Of a stretch of 64,000 nt of DNA, positions 51,510-59,015 are shown one piece after another. This DNA comes from Neomesorhizobium albiziae. Its GTDB lineage: Bacteria; Pseudomonadota; Alphaproteobacteria; Rhizobiales; Rhizobiaceae. The stretch spans positions 372,001 through 436,000 of the forward strand of contig NZ_FOSL01000001.1 in the NCBI RefSeq assembly GCF_900114255.1, written 5' to 3'. The stretch's first letter is position 1, and the number at the start of each line of letters is the position of its first letter. The translations under genes and the position numbers were made by a program. The notes beneath the pieces are model-generated. The model did not search any database. It was not told the DNA's origin and saw nothing but the letters and a program-made list of their open reading frames with translations.

Positions 51510-52463
51510 CTATCTGTCGAACCAGTACAAACCAACGTCTTTATCTTCAGGTCTTTCCTTGTCCTGAAAGTATGCGCTAATAAATTTGGGCCTATGCTCA
51601 AACGCTTCCTCACGCCGCTGTGCCATACTCTTTACCGCACTTACCCGCTCGCGTCGCGCCTGCAGTATAGACAACTGCATTCTTGTTCGCTCTTCGCGTA
51701 TTTGGTTTCTGATATCGCCTATAGTCTTGTGCCAAAAGCGAAGACCGAATAGTGGGCGAAAGTGCGCAACATACGCCGCCGGCCAAGTATATGTAGGTGT
51801 GACGAATTTATGTCTTTTGGTGACGAATAGTTCAAGTTCTGTAGCGTCGTATGGCCCAACTATTGTTAGTCCATCAAGCCGCATACCGAAGTAAAATTTC
51901 TTATCTTCGGCATCATAATACCATGCACCATAACCCTTGTTTAAACCGTGTATCCAAATCTCAAATGGCTTTTGTTTAAGGTTGAGATTAAAACGCTCTT
52001 CGGTCTCAGAATAAGACTTTCTTTCGACCCAATCTTTAGGCAAGAAGGGTATCCAAATCTGAGCGATACCTGCCTCAGCATAACTGAATGACCGTCTTTC
52101 TATTTCATCCAGCCCAATAGATGAATGTTGGACTTCGATTGCTATTCGGTTCTTCTTTTCAGTCCAAACCATAACATCTGCTCGACGATCACCTCCAGGC
52201 AAATTGGGCACATGGCATTCGACTTCTGTGTACAACCCTTTCAAGGTAAACGCTTGGTGGAGAATGCTCTTTGCTTCTAGATGACCGGCAGTCTCGCACG
52301 TTCCATAATTGCAACTTGCCTCTGGTCGGTGTGCAAAATGGTGAATTCTGATCCGCCCCTTGTGCAGGATGACGCCAGTAAGACAGCCCGGGCAAGTGTA
52401 TTGCTGGCTTCGAACAGCTTCTTGAGCGTATACACGTTCGCCCGCTAATTCGGCGACCAGCAT
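51510..52463 (-). CDS. CoiA-like nuclease family protein
   Basis: 317 residues. N-terminal zinc-binding-like region (YTCPGCLTGVILHKGRIRIH, HFAHRPEASCNYG) and a PD-(D/E)XK-type core (RRADVMVWTEKKNRIAIEVQ, HSSIGLDEIERRSFSYAEAG) fit the CoiA-like family, known from natural transformation in Firmicutes and also found on mobile elements. It could process DNA during recombination or replication, or act in inter-element competition. It follows a ribbon-helix-helix gene by one base and shares its promoter. Confidence 0.7.
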   Translation of the reverse strand: MLVAELAGERVYAQEAVRSQQYTCPGCLTGVILHKGRIRIHHFAHRPEASCNYGTCETAGHLEAKSILHQAFTLKGLYTEVECHVPNLPGGDRRADVMVWTEKKNRIAIEVQHSSIGLDEIERRSFSYAEAGIAQIWIPFLPKDWVERKSYSETEERFNLNLKQKPFEIWIHGLNKGYGAWYYDAEDKKFYFGMRLDGLTIVGPYDATELELFVTKRHKFVTPTYTWPAAYVAHFRPLFGLRFWHKTIGDIRNQIREERTRMQLSILQARRERVSAVKSMAQRREEAFEHRPKFISAYFQDKERPEDKDVGLYWFDR

Positions 52464-52464
52464 T

Positions 52465-52659
52465 TCAAGCTGCCTCAGTCTGCCCCGCGGCGCTGGGCTC
52501 TAGCGGAAGTTTCCCTTCAGCCCTCAACTGCTCATGGTGCTTTATAAGCAGGTCACGAAGCAGAGCGCCCTTTGACAGTCGACTAAGAAAAGCGGCGACG
52601 CGGAGCTTCTCATCCTCCTCGTGGGTTAGTCGTACACTGAAAGTAATTGGCTCGCCCAT
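52465..52659 (-). CDS. Ribbon-helix-helix protein of the CoiA-like operon
   Basis: 64 residues: EPITFSVRLTHEEDEKLRVA (strand and first helix) and LSKGALLRDLLIKHHEQLRA (second helix) indicate a CopG/Arc-like DNA-binding dimer. Likely represses its own promoter, whose spacer holds an inverted repeat. Ribosome binding site AAGGAT is upstream. Confidence 0.65.
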   Translation of the reverse strand: MGEPITFSVRLTHEEDEKLRVAAFLSRLSKGALLRDLLIKHHEQLRAEGKLPLEPSAAGQTEAA

Positions 52660-52700
52660 CTGAAATAAATCCTTATAATGTACTTGGTAACGATATAAGT

Positions 52701-52729
52701 ATTGTAGGACATTATTTAGAAAATGTCAA
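52701..52729 (-). promoter_or_regulatory. Sigma70-type promoter with operator-like inverted repeat
   Basis: On minus: TTGACA (52729-52724, consensus), 17-base spacer, TACAAT (52706-52701). The spacer region contains GACATT (52708-52713) and AATGTC (52722-52727), an inverted repeat with 8-base centre that overlaps the -35 box, as expected for autorepression by the ribbon-helix-helix product downstream. Confidence 0.7.
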
Positions 52730-52830
52730 TATGAAAACTTAGACGAAGCCTATGAAAGATCTAATCTATTCTTTATATACTTATACCGCACCCCCACGGC
52801 CAACAACACCGTGGGGGCCGTCTGACAAAA

Positions 52831-53040
52831 TTAACTCTGCTTCATTCTATTTACCATCCGAATATCCCGATCCATTATCCTTAGGTCGCGATATTCGTCA
52901 GGCAAGATTTCTCTTTCAACCAGCTCTGAAAGAATATCATCGCGCCATGTTTCATCTTCTTCTATTAAGGCATCGAGTACATCCATCGCATCGTTGAAGG
53001 CATGTGTCATTTCAAGTCCACTTCGTCTCGTATCAGCCAT
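52831..53040 (-). CDS. Small acidic hypothetical protein
   Basis: 69 residues from ATG 53040 (MADTRRSGLEMTHAFNDAMD), continuing with acidic VLDALIEEDETWRDDIL. The ATG overlaps the end of the excisionase-like gene by 8 bases, so translation is coupled. Helical and acidic; an antirepressor or DNA-mimic role cannot be excluded, but nothing supports it. No family recognised. Confidence 0.5.
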   Translation of the reverse strand: MADTRRSGLEMTHAFNDAMDVLDALIEEDETWRDDILSELVEREILPDEYRDLRIMDRDIRMVNRMKQS

Positions 53041-53299
53041 TGCGTACTCCTCCACTCTTGGCGGGCGTCGTTTTGGACGTCCGCATGTTATCCGGCGGCC
53101 TTGCCGGAATAGCTTGAGCCGTATGCTGGCGCTTCTGCGCTTGCATGAATGAATCCAAATCTTGGGTGTCGTAACGGACGGCGCGGCCCAATTTGACGAA
53201 GAGCGGGCCGCCTCCTCTGTGGCGGGCAATTTCAAGCCACTGGTAGGACAAGCCGAGGTATCGAGCGGCAGCCTTGGTGCAGAGGTAGCGAGGGGTCAT
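53033..53299 (-). CDS. AlpA/excisionase-like helix-turn-helix protein
   Basis: 88 residues. CTKAAARYLGLSYQWLEIAR with GGPLFVKLGRAVRYDTQDLD is the MerR-like winged helix of AlpA-type excisionases/regulators, which promote excision with a tyrosine integrase or activate int. The C-terminus is basic and Pro-rich. It lies at the island end opposite the integrase. Confidence 0.75.
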   Translation of the reverse strand: MTPRYLCTKAAARYLGLSYQWLEIARHRGGGPLFVKLGRAVRYDTQDLDSFMQAQKRQHTAQAIPARPPDNMRTSKTTPAKSGGVRNG

Positions 53300-53374
53300 T
53301 TGCGTAGCACCCGCATTAAATGAGGGTGACGCGCTAGTTGTTAGCCTGATTTAGCGCATGGCAGGCAGCTGAGC

Positions 53375-53590
53375 TCAGATGATGCCTTCCTTTATCTTGA
53401 ATACGAGCCGCGATAGGTCGATTTCCGCGTTTCCGATAATTTCGAGTGCTTGGGCCAATGCGGGATCTACATCATCAAGAATGAGATATCCGCTTGCATC
53501 CCGGTCTATGTCCTCGGACAGGGTGATGTACGTTTCATCAAGTTCATTTGCTAATGCCGCAATGCAAGGGCGCAAATATTCGTGGGTCAT
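53375..53590 (-). CDS. Small hypothetical island protein
   Basis: 71 residues from ATG 53590 (MTHEYLRPCIAALANELDET), with GAGGGA upstream as ribosome binding site. Acidic and helical (DVDPALAQALEIIGNAEIDL). The upstream extension of the frame overlaps the 53601 gene and is ignored. No family recognised. Confidence 0.5.
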   Translation of the reverse strand: MTHEYLRPCIAALANELDETYITLSEDIDRDASGYLILDDVDPALAQALEIIGNAEIDLSRLVFKIKEGII

Positions 53591-53600
53591 GACTGATCCC

Positions 53601-53924
53601 TCAACGCTCTGCGGGAGGCGTAAGCAGAACGACGCGAGCTTCGCCAGCTTCCTCCGCCTGTTCACGGGCCACTCGTTCGGACAGCCTTTTGAGAATAGCC
53701 TGCCCGTAAGACCCACTTACGTTAACCCCGAGAACAACCTCCAAATTGTCTACGGCGTCTCTCAAAGTGGAAATCATTGCCCCCGCAATGTCTGCGGTCG
53801 GCCTGCAATCGGCACGGCTGGACAGGGTGCCTATTTGGCGCATTGCATTCAGCGCAGAAGTGAGCCTCTGTTGCGACAAATGGTCAAACCGTGCCTCAGG
53901 GCTTTCGCTCGGGAAGTTACTCAT
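53601..53924 (-). CDS. Hypothetical island protein
   Basis: 107 residues from ATG 53924 (MSNFPSESPEARFDHLSQQR); a Met at 53936 is also possible. Helical with LTSALNAMRQIGTLSSRADC and AGAMISTLRDAVDNLEVVLG. It overlaps the winged-helix gene by eight bases, in one minus-strand unit with the genes on both sides. Not recognised. Confidence 0.5.
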   Translation of the reverse strand: MSNFPSESPEARFDHLSQQRLTSALNAMRQIGTLSSRADCRPTADIAGAMISTLRDAVDNLEVVLGVNVSGSYGQAILKRLSERVAREQAEEAGEARVVLLTPPAER

Positions 53925-54381
53925 TCGTCCCTCCATCGCTCAACAGATCGCCATCCTCGGAACCGGGTTCAACTGCATTGCGGCCTAAAGCCGTTATCGC
54001 CCACAGCGGAGTATTCCCCGACCGAGTAGGCCTCTCGCGCCGCACGTAACCGTCCAGTGCTAGTTCCGTCAGGTGCCTGTTAATGACCGGCTCCGACACT
54101 TCGAAACCCTCGGCGCGGCGAGATTTGGACAAATCCTCTGCCGTCGCGACATTTTGCTGCCGCAAAGATGACAAGACCCATTGCCTCGTTTCGTCCGTCC
54201 TCCTCGCCCGTGTCGAGTGACCGTCGCCGCCGTTAGCTTTTCGGCGTTCAACATCGCTCTTGATTTCGAGCTCAAAGGGGAGGCCGAGCTTGTCTAGTGC
54301 CTGCCGATAAGTTGGAAGCTCCTCAGCCGTCATGAACCTTGTAGTGAGCCGATATTGCTCATCGGCCTTTGTGATCGTCAT
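53917..54381 (-). CDS. Putative winged-helix regulator
   Basis: 154 residues from ATG 54381 (MTITKADEQYRLTTRFMTAE). The central part TDETRQWVLSSLRQQNVATA, EDLSKSRRAEGFEVSEPVIN, then RHLTELALDGYVRRERPTRS reads as a winged helix-turn-helix with the wing before PLWAITALGR. First gene of the rightmost island unit, so it may control the genes down to the excisionase. Family not named. Confidence 0.55.
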   Translation of the reverse strand: MTITKADEQYRLTTRFMTAEELPTYRQALDKLGLPFELEIKSDVERRKANGGDGHSTRARRTDETRQWVLSSLRQQNVATAEDLSKSRRAEGFEVSEPVINRHLTELALDGYVRRERPTRSGNTPLWAITALGRNAVEPGSEDGDLLSDGGTNE

Positions 54382-54954
54382 CGTAGATTCTCCTCTCCGG
54401 ACAAAGCCCGGGTGCGAGGCGCAACCATGTTGCACCAGTGTTCATTTTTCATGGTGGGGATCGACGATCTACTGGCTCAGTCAGAATGGCTCAGAGAATC
54501 GCCCAGCGCGCTTGTTTTGGCCGGCGTAGCGTGATGCCAGGCAAGGCGAATGAGACGGGAATCGCTCGCCGCAGTCAAGAAAATTCGTTTTTGCACCGCC
54601 GTCTACAACGGCCATCGACCGTTCCTATTACGCCCCTATTCGCAACATTTGATCGATCAAATTCCAGAACAGGATCAATCGCTTAATGGGACCGTTCAAA
54701 CAAACGAAACGTTAGCCCGTAAGGGAGGCGCCTGTGGCTGACAGGCCCACGGTCATAGCCGCCCCCAAGCGAAACCGGCGCGGGGATGCACGGTCCTCGG
54801 CCAGAGCATTTGCAGCCAAATGAAATCATTTGGCGTCCGCACAAATGCGGCAAAACAGATGCTTAGAGCGAGTTATCGGTTCCGAAAGAACCGGAACCGC
54901 TCTAGGAAGCCTGCTAAGGCCTATGTGAATTGGAAGGTTGGCGAACGTCCGAAC
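54382..54954. other. Right end of island and start of host DNA; no clear gene
   Basis: Holds the last CCCGGG site (54407), the second copy of the tentative end repeat AACGAAACGT (54703-54712), and a rhizobial repeat (54803-54904). A 63-codon frame at 54550-54741 and a short GTG frame at 54734 behind GGGAGG have no recognisable product. No tRNA gene is visible that would explain the insertion site. Confidence 0.4.
54803..54904. repeat. Rhizobial palindromic repeat, family B
   Basis: About 100 bases starting AGAGCATTTGCAGCCAAATG, with inner arms CCAAATGAAATCATTTGG and TCCGCACAAATGCGG, ending in a hairpin around CGGTTCCGAAAGAACCGG and CGCTCTA. This type is frequent between genes in Mesorhizobium-like genomes, and its presence marks a return to host sequence. 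Confidence 0.7.
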
Positions 54955-55134
54955 TCAGCGGTCACCCACCAAGTAGTCGAACAACCTGAAATTCGATGGC
55001 GGCTCACAAACCCCGGCATCGGCCTGCCGATAGGAACAGCCCCCACCGGGCTGGGTCGGCGCAGGCATATTGGTCTGGCAGCCCGCAACCGCCGTCAGTG
55101 CAATGATCATTGTCCAAACGGGAAATCGCCGCAT
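54955..55134 (-). CDS. Small putative lipoprotein
   Basis: 59 residues, below many length cut-offs. Signal peptide MRRFPVWTMIIALTAVAGC with lipobox AVAGC (Cys 19), then a short mature part with two further Cys residues (GGGCSYRQADAGVCEPPSNF) ending FDYLVGDR. AGGAG lies seven bases before the ATG at 55134. Probably anchored in the outer or inner membrane; function unknown. Confidence 0.65.
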   Translation of the reverse strand: MRRFPVWTMIIALTAVAGCQTNMPAPTQPGGGCSYRQADAGVCEPPSNFRLFDYLVGDR

Positions 55135-55454
55135 TGTCCGCTCCTGCTGACACCGTTCCTAGAGCACAATCCCGAAAAGTGGAAACCGGTTTTCGGAAAA
55201 GATCATGCTCCAACAAAGAGATAGGGCCCAATTCCGATTCATCTGAATGGAATGCTCTAACACCCGATACCCGGCACAGCCTCAAACAGCAACCCGGCCT
55301 TGCCAGCCTAGTACAACCCCGGCTGGACCGGCTTCGCAAGCTTGCAAGGCTCATCCTAACGAACCGTTAGCGATCGACCGCTTCAGCTTGCCGCCAATCC
55401 GCGCCGCGAATACCTTTGACCCGGATTCTCGCCAAACTCCAACCACGAAAGTCA
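55135..55454. other. Intergenic region with repeat, upstream of the PLP enzyme gene
   Basis: About 320 bases. The repeat of family A lies at 55160-55259. The remainder should contain the promoters of the divergent lipoprotein and PLP-enzyme genes; I see no strong consensus boxes. Confidence 0.4.
55160..55259. repeat. Rhizobial palindromic repeat, family A (copy 2)
   Basis: Same arrangement as 4056-4156: AGAGCACAATCCCGAAAAGT pairs with TTTTCGGAAAAGATCATGCT, followed by a second arm pair around CAATTCCGATTC and GAATGGAATGCTCT. Sequence identity between the copies is high in the arms. Confidence 0.75.
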
Positions 55455-56573
55455 ATGATGCCCGATCAGAACAATTCACGCGCCGCACATCTTGCCCATT
55501 TGCGGCGCCAGGAACTGGCAAAAGGTGATCCAGTACCGCTGCCGCTGACCATGGCTTCGATGTACCACCTTCCCGGCAGCCCGGCAGGCTTCAAGCAGTA
55601 TGGACGCTTCGACAATCCGACATGGGACGCCGTCGAGGCGATGCTGTCGCATCTCGAGGAAGCACCGGCGCTAGGGTTTCCTTCCGGCATGGCGGCGATT
55701 TCGGCCGTCTTCTTCAGCCTGTTGAAAGCGGGCGACCGCATCTTGCTGCCCTCCGACGGTTATTACACGACACGTCTACTTGCCGAGCGTTTCCTCAAGC
55801 CGATAGGTGTTGCCGCCGACACCAGGCCCACCGCTTCCTTTCTCGACGGCGGCTTCGACGGCTATCGACTGGTGTTTGTCGAGACGCCTTCCAATCCGGG
55901 CCTCGACATTTGCGACATCACGGCGGTGAGCAAGGCCGCCCACGCGGCTGGTGCGCTGGTCGTCGCCGACAACACGACGATGACGCCGTATGGCCAGCGC
56001 CCGCTTGATCTCGGCGCCGACATCTTGGTCGCAGCCGACACCAAGGCGCCCAACGGTCACTCGGACGTGCTGTTCGGCCACGCTGCCAGCCGCAATGCGG
56101 AAGTGATGGCGGCGCTTGCCGAATGGCGCAGACTCGCCGGCGGCATCCCTGGCCCGTTCGAGGCGTGGCTGGTGCATCGCGGCCTCGAAACGCTTGACGT
56201 TCGCTTCGACCGCATGTGTTCGTCAGCGGAAATCCTGGCGCGACGGTTCCTGGAGCATCGAACAGTGCGGTCCGTGCGCTTCCCCGGCCTTGAAAACGAT
56301 CCGGCCCACAATCTGGCGCGTATCCAGATGCAGCGTTTCGGTTTCCTGATCGCACTGACGCTCGGCTCGGAGGCTGAGGCCGAAGCATTCATCGATGGCT
56401 GCGCCTACATCCAGCCTGCAACGTCGTTCGGCGGCGTGCACACATCGGCCGAGCGCCGTGCCCGCTGGGGCGATGCCGTGGCGCCAGGCTTCGTCCGGCT
56501 TTCGGTCGGCTGCGAGCCCGTCGAAGAGCTATGGGAGGCGATGAAGGCTTCTCTGGCGGGCGCTGCCGGATAG
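55455..56573 (+). CDS. Cys/Met-metabolism PLP-dependent enzyme (cystathionine gamma-lyase-like)
   Basis: 372 residues from ATG 55455 (or 55458, MPDQNNSRAAHL). Fold type I PLP enzyme of the cystathionine family: ALGFPSGMAAISAVFFSLLK, DGYYTTRLLAERF, FVETPSNPGLDI, VVADNTTMTPYGQRPLDLGA, and the PLP lysine in AADTKAPNGHSDVLFG. The late RWGDAVAPGFVRLSVGCEP is conserved. Whether it acts as lyase or synthase cannot be decided. It is a single host gene between the island and rnpB. Confidence 0.87.
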   Translation: MMPDQNNSRAAHLAHLRRQELAKGDPVPLPLTMASMYHLPGSPAGFKQYGRFDNPTWDAVEAMLSHLEEAPALGFPSGMAAISAVFFSLLKAGDRILLPSDGYYTTRLLAERFLKPIGVAADTRPTASFLDGGFDGYRLVFVETPSNPGLDICDITAVSKAAHAAGALVVADNTTMTPYGQRPLDLGADILVAADTKAPNGHSDVLFGHAASRNAEVMAALAEWRRLAGGIPGPFEAWLVHRGLETLDVRFDRMCSSAEILARRFLEHRTVRSVRFPGLENDPAHNLARIQMQRFGFLIALTLGSEAEAEAFIDGCAYIQPATSFGGVHTSAERRARWGDAVAPGFVRLSVGCEPVEELWEAMKASLAGAAG

Positions 56574-56656
56574 CCGGAAATACCGGCGAGCCGACAGCTT
56601 ACCCGCGTCGGCTGGCCGTGGGCATGCCTGGTATGTTCCCAATCGACAACCGAAAC

Positions 56657-56699
56657 TTGATTCAATGCGTCGGCCGAAGCAGCCAACCCATTGAATCAA
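56657..56699. terminator. Inverted repeat between the PLP enzyme gene and rnpB
   Basis: Perfect 10-bp arms TTGATTCAAT (56657-56666) and ATTGAATCAA (56690-56699) with a 23-base loop. It lies between two converging transcripts and may end one or both, although no clear T-run follows. Both arms contain a GANTC site. Confidence 0.4.
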
Positions 56700-56717
56700 A
56701 TTTGAAAGAGAGAAATT

Positions 56718-57127
56718 GTCAGCTGGCCTGTAAGCCGGGTTCTGTATGGCCCTGACGCCGTTAGGCGCCATGACGTGGCGACCATTCTTCTTGGGCGGAT
56801 GTTGCCATCCGCCTCACGCAACCAACCCGGATGGAGGGGCCGGAAACAGCCCTGAAGGTTTCCCTTCGCACCATCCCTATTCGGTTTTGCTCCCGGTGGG
56901 GTTTACCGTGCCGCTTCTGTTGCCAGTCGCGCGGTGGGCTCTTACCCCACCCTTTCACCCTTGCCGCGCCGGAACCCGAGGGCGCCGGCGGGCGGTTTGC
57001 TTTCTGTGGCACTTTCCCTGGGGTCGCCCCCGCCGGCAATTAACCGGCACCGTGTTTCCATGGAGCCCGGACTTTCCTCACCCGCAGCCTTTCGGCTCCT
57101 GCTGGTGCGGCCGCCCGGCCAGCTGAC
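56718..57127 (-). ncRNA. rnpB: RNase P RNA component (class A)
   Basis: About 410 nt on the minus strand. The 5' end GTCAGCTGGCC pairs exactly with the 3' end GGCCAGCTGAC (helix P1). Conserved bacterial elements are visible on minus: GAGGAAAGTCCGGGCTCC near the 5' end, the CCACAGAAA region of J-elements, GGGTAAGAGCCCACCG, and AACCCGGCTTACAGGCC near the 3' end. This RNA is the catalytic part of RNase P and matures tRNA 5' ends. Confidence 0.97.
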
Positions 57128-57133
57128 GAGGCG

Positions 57134-57162
57134 TATAAAGGTGTTAAGTCCGGAAATTGCAA
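57134..57162 (-). promoter_or_regulatory. Promoter of rnpB
   Basis: On minus: TTGCAA (57162-57157), 17-base spacer, TTTATA (57139-57134). The predicted start is about seven bases downstream, at the P1 5' strand, which supports both the promoter and the RNA boundary. Confidence 0.7.
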
Positions 57163-57191
57163 ACGAAAAAGCCCGTCAGATTGACGGGCTT
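57162..57191 (-). terminator. Rho-independent terminator of the lytic transglycosylase gene
   Basis: Perfect stem AAGCCCGTCA (57169-57178) / TGACGGGCTT (57182-57191) with 3-base loop. On minus the stem is followed by TTTTTCGTTT, which overlaps the rnpB -35 region. Confidence 0.85.
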
Positions 57192-57217
57192 CTCCGGTTT
57201 TGCATGTGGCGAATGGC

Positions 57218-58066
57218 TCAGGCGCCTGCCAGGTGCTGCTTCACCTTCGAGCAGTAACGCGCCGAAATCGGGTTCATCCGCTTGGCGGCATGGCCGGCAT
57301 TGTACTTGAGGATGGTGCCGCAGGTCGTACCGCCGCCAAGCTTGTGCGCCATCGAAAGATATTTGATACCGAACTTGATATTGGTTTCGGGATTGTAGAG
57401 GCCCTGGGCCGAGCCGCTGTAGCCCATCATGCGCGCCGTTGCCGGCTTGATCTGCATGAGGCCGATTTCGCCAGCGCGCCCCAAGGCATTGACGCGATAA
57501 TTGCTCTCGATGCGGATCACCGCATGGGCGAGCGACGCGGGGACGCCGTAAGACTCCGCATAGCGGGCAACGATCGAGCCGTATTGCACGCCGGAGGTGC
57601 TCGCCGTGGCGGCCGGCATTTCTTCTGCCTTGACGTCCTTGCGGATGACTTCTGCCTTGTCGTCCTTGCGGATGTCTACTGCCTTGACGTCCTTGCGGAT
57701 GACTTTCTTGCGTGCCTTGGCGTTCAGCTTGGGGCTGACGCGCGGCGCGATTGATGCCGTCTTCATTTTGTCAACGTTTGGTTCGTCGGCCTTCTCGGCC
57801 GTCTTCTTGGCCGCGATCGATGCCGTCTGCATTTTGCCCACGTTTGGCTCGCCGGCCTTTTCGGCCGCCTTCTTGGCCGAGCCGCAACCGAACAGATAAG
57901 GGCACGCATCGGCATCCGGTGCGGCTTTCCGCGTTTCGTTCTTTGCGGTCTTTTTGGCGGCGCTCTGTGCCAGAATCTTCGGATTCTCCGCCCTCTCCTG
58001 GGCACCGGCGGCAAAAGTCATCATGCCGGCAGCGATGGCTGCCGCCGCAACTATGGATTTCATCAT
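57218..58066 (-). CDS. Lytic transglycosylase with SLT domain
   Basis: 282 residues. Signal peptide (KSIVAAAAIAAGMMTFAAGA), a Lys/Ala-rich low-complexity middle with two internal duplications (AEKAGEPNVGKMQTASIA / AEKADEPNVDKMKTASIA and three DIRKDDKA-like units), and a C-terminal SLT domain: SLAHAVIRIESNYRVNALGR with the catalytic Glu, GEIGLMQIKPATARMMGYSG, NIKFGIKYL and TILKYNAGH. It cleaves glycan strands in the periplasm. The duplicated linker is unusual and may be length-variable. Confidence 0.88.
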   Translation of the reverse strand: MMKSIVAAAAIAAGMMTFAAGAQERAENPKILAQSAAKKTAKNETRKAAPDADACPYLFGCGSAKKAAEKAGEPNVGKMQTASIAAKKTAEKADEPNVDKMKTASIAPRVSPKLNAKARKKVIRKDVKAVDIRKDDKAEVIRKDVKAEEMPAATASTSGVQYGSIVARYAESYGVPASLAHAVIRIESNYRVNALGRAGEIGLMQIKPATARMMGYSGSAQGLYNPETNIKFGIKYLSMAHKLGGGTTCGTILKYNAGHAAKRMNPISARYCSKVKQHLAGA

Positions 58067-58250
58067 GAAGTCTTATTCTCTTTATTGGCCGCGAATTTCT
58101 CGCGGGCGGTTTTCTTGATTTTGCGGGTAACGCGGAAGGTGACCCTGCATCTGCACAAGACGCCATGTGGCGAGGGAATTTGCGTCAAAGAGGGCGCGCC
58201 AAGTCACATTAAGTGACAGGCTGTAACCGACAGGCTTTTTGCGGAAATAC

Positions 58251-59015
58251 TTAGCCGAGACTTCCCGGCAGCGTTGAAAGCAACCGATGCAACGTCTCGA
58301 TGGTCGAACGGTCTGCTATTCCGTCTATCTGTTCTGCTCGGAAATGGCGCTGAAATGCTTCGACCACGATTTTGGTCCGTGGATCGAAAACACCATTGAT
58401 CTCAACCCCATAGCCGTAAAGCGCCAGCATCGACTGAAGCGCCTCGACCGGCTCTCCGCGATCGCCGGCCGAAAGAAACCGGCCGCCGCCGATCGGCGAC
58501 GGTTTGACAAAATGGCCGACGCCCGCATCGGCCAGAAGCTGCCACGGAAATTTTTCTCCGGGGTCGACCTTGCGACCCGGTGCCACATCGGAATGGGCAA
58601 GAACGTTCTCGGGTTTGATGCCATGTCTCGCAATGATGCCGCCGCAAAGCCCGATTACCGCCTCGATCTGGACGGCAGGGAAATCACGATAGCCCAAAGC
58701 ATGCCCCGGATTGGCGATTTCGATGCCGATCGACGACGAATTGACGTCGGCCTCGCCCCGCCAGGAGCTTTTCCCGGCATGCCACGCGCGGTCGCTTTCA
58801 CGCACCATCTGCGTGACGCATCCGTCCTCGTGGACGAGATAATGGGAGGAAACCTCGCTGACCGGATCGCAGAGCCAGGCTTCGGCAGCCGCACTCGTTT
58901 CCATGCCGGTGTAGTGAAGAATGACGAGTTCCGGTCTTGCCCCTTCACGGCGCGGACCGAAATTCGGGGAAACCCGAACGTCGGCGCCCTCTTGGTCCGG
59001 CAGGAAACCGCTCAT
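58251..59015 (-). CDS. N-acetylmuramoyl-L-alanine amidase with PG-binding domain
   Basis: 254 residues. Amidase_2 domain (residues ~25-165) with zinc-binding His in VILHYTGMETS and in VLAHSDVAPGRKVDPGEKFP, and HAGKSSWRGEADVNSSSIGI in between, as in AmiD/AmpD. The C-terminal PG_binding_1 domain has RGEPVEALQSMLALYGYGVE. No signal peptide is apparent, so it may act in the cytoplasm on recycled muropeptides. Overlaps djlA by four bases. Confidence 0.88.
   Translation of the reverse strand: MSGFLPDQEGADVRVSPNFGPRREGARPELVILHYTGMETSAAAEAWLCDPVSEVSSHYLVHEDGCVTQMVRESDRAWHAGKSSWRGEADVNSSSIGIEIANPGHALGYRDFPAVQIEAVIGLCGGIIARHGIKPENVLAHSDVAPGRKVDPGEKFPWQLLADAGVGHFVKPSPIGGGRFLSAGDRGEPVEALQSMLALYGYGVEINGVFDPRTKIVVEAFQRHFRAEQIDGIADRSTIETLHRLLSTLPGSLG

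Larger units (their letters stand above)
35921..54712. mobile_element. Integrated phage-satellite-like island (~18.8 kb)
   Basis: The island is bounded by a tyrosine integrase (36091) and an AlpA-like excisionase (53033), is visibly AT-richer than the flanks, and carries phage-type genes: TOTE/SF3 replication protein, small-terminase-like protein, tape measure, prohead protease, NusG-like protein and SieB-like protein. Large terminase, portal, major capsid, baseplate and lysis genes are not seen. The ends are set by a tentative 10-base repeat; the safe inner limits are 36091 and 54412 (last CCCGGG site). It could be a satellite dependent on a helper phage or a prophage reduced by deletion. 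It separates mraZ from the 54.9-60 kb host genes. Confidence 0.75.

Noticed and set aside
54550-54741. 63-residue plus-strand frame at the right island end
   Set aside because: No ribosome binding site and no recognisable motif.
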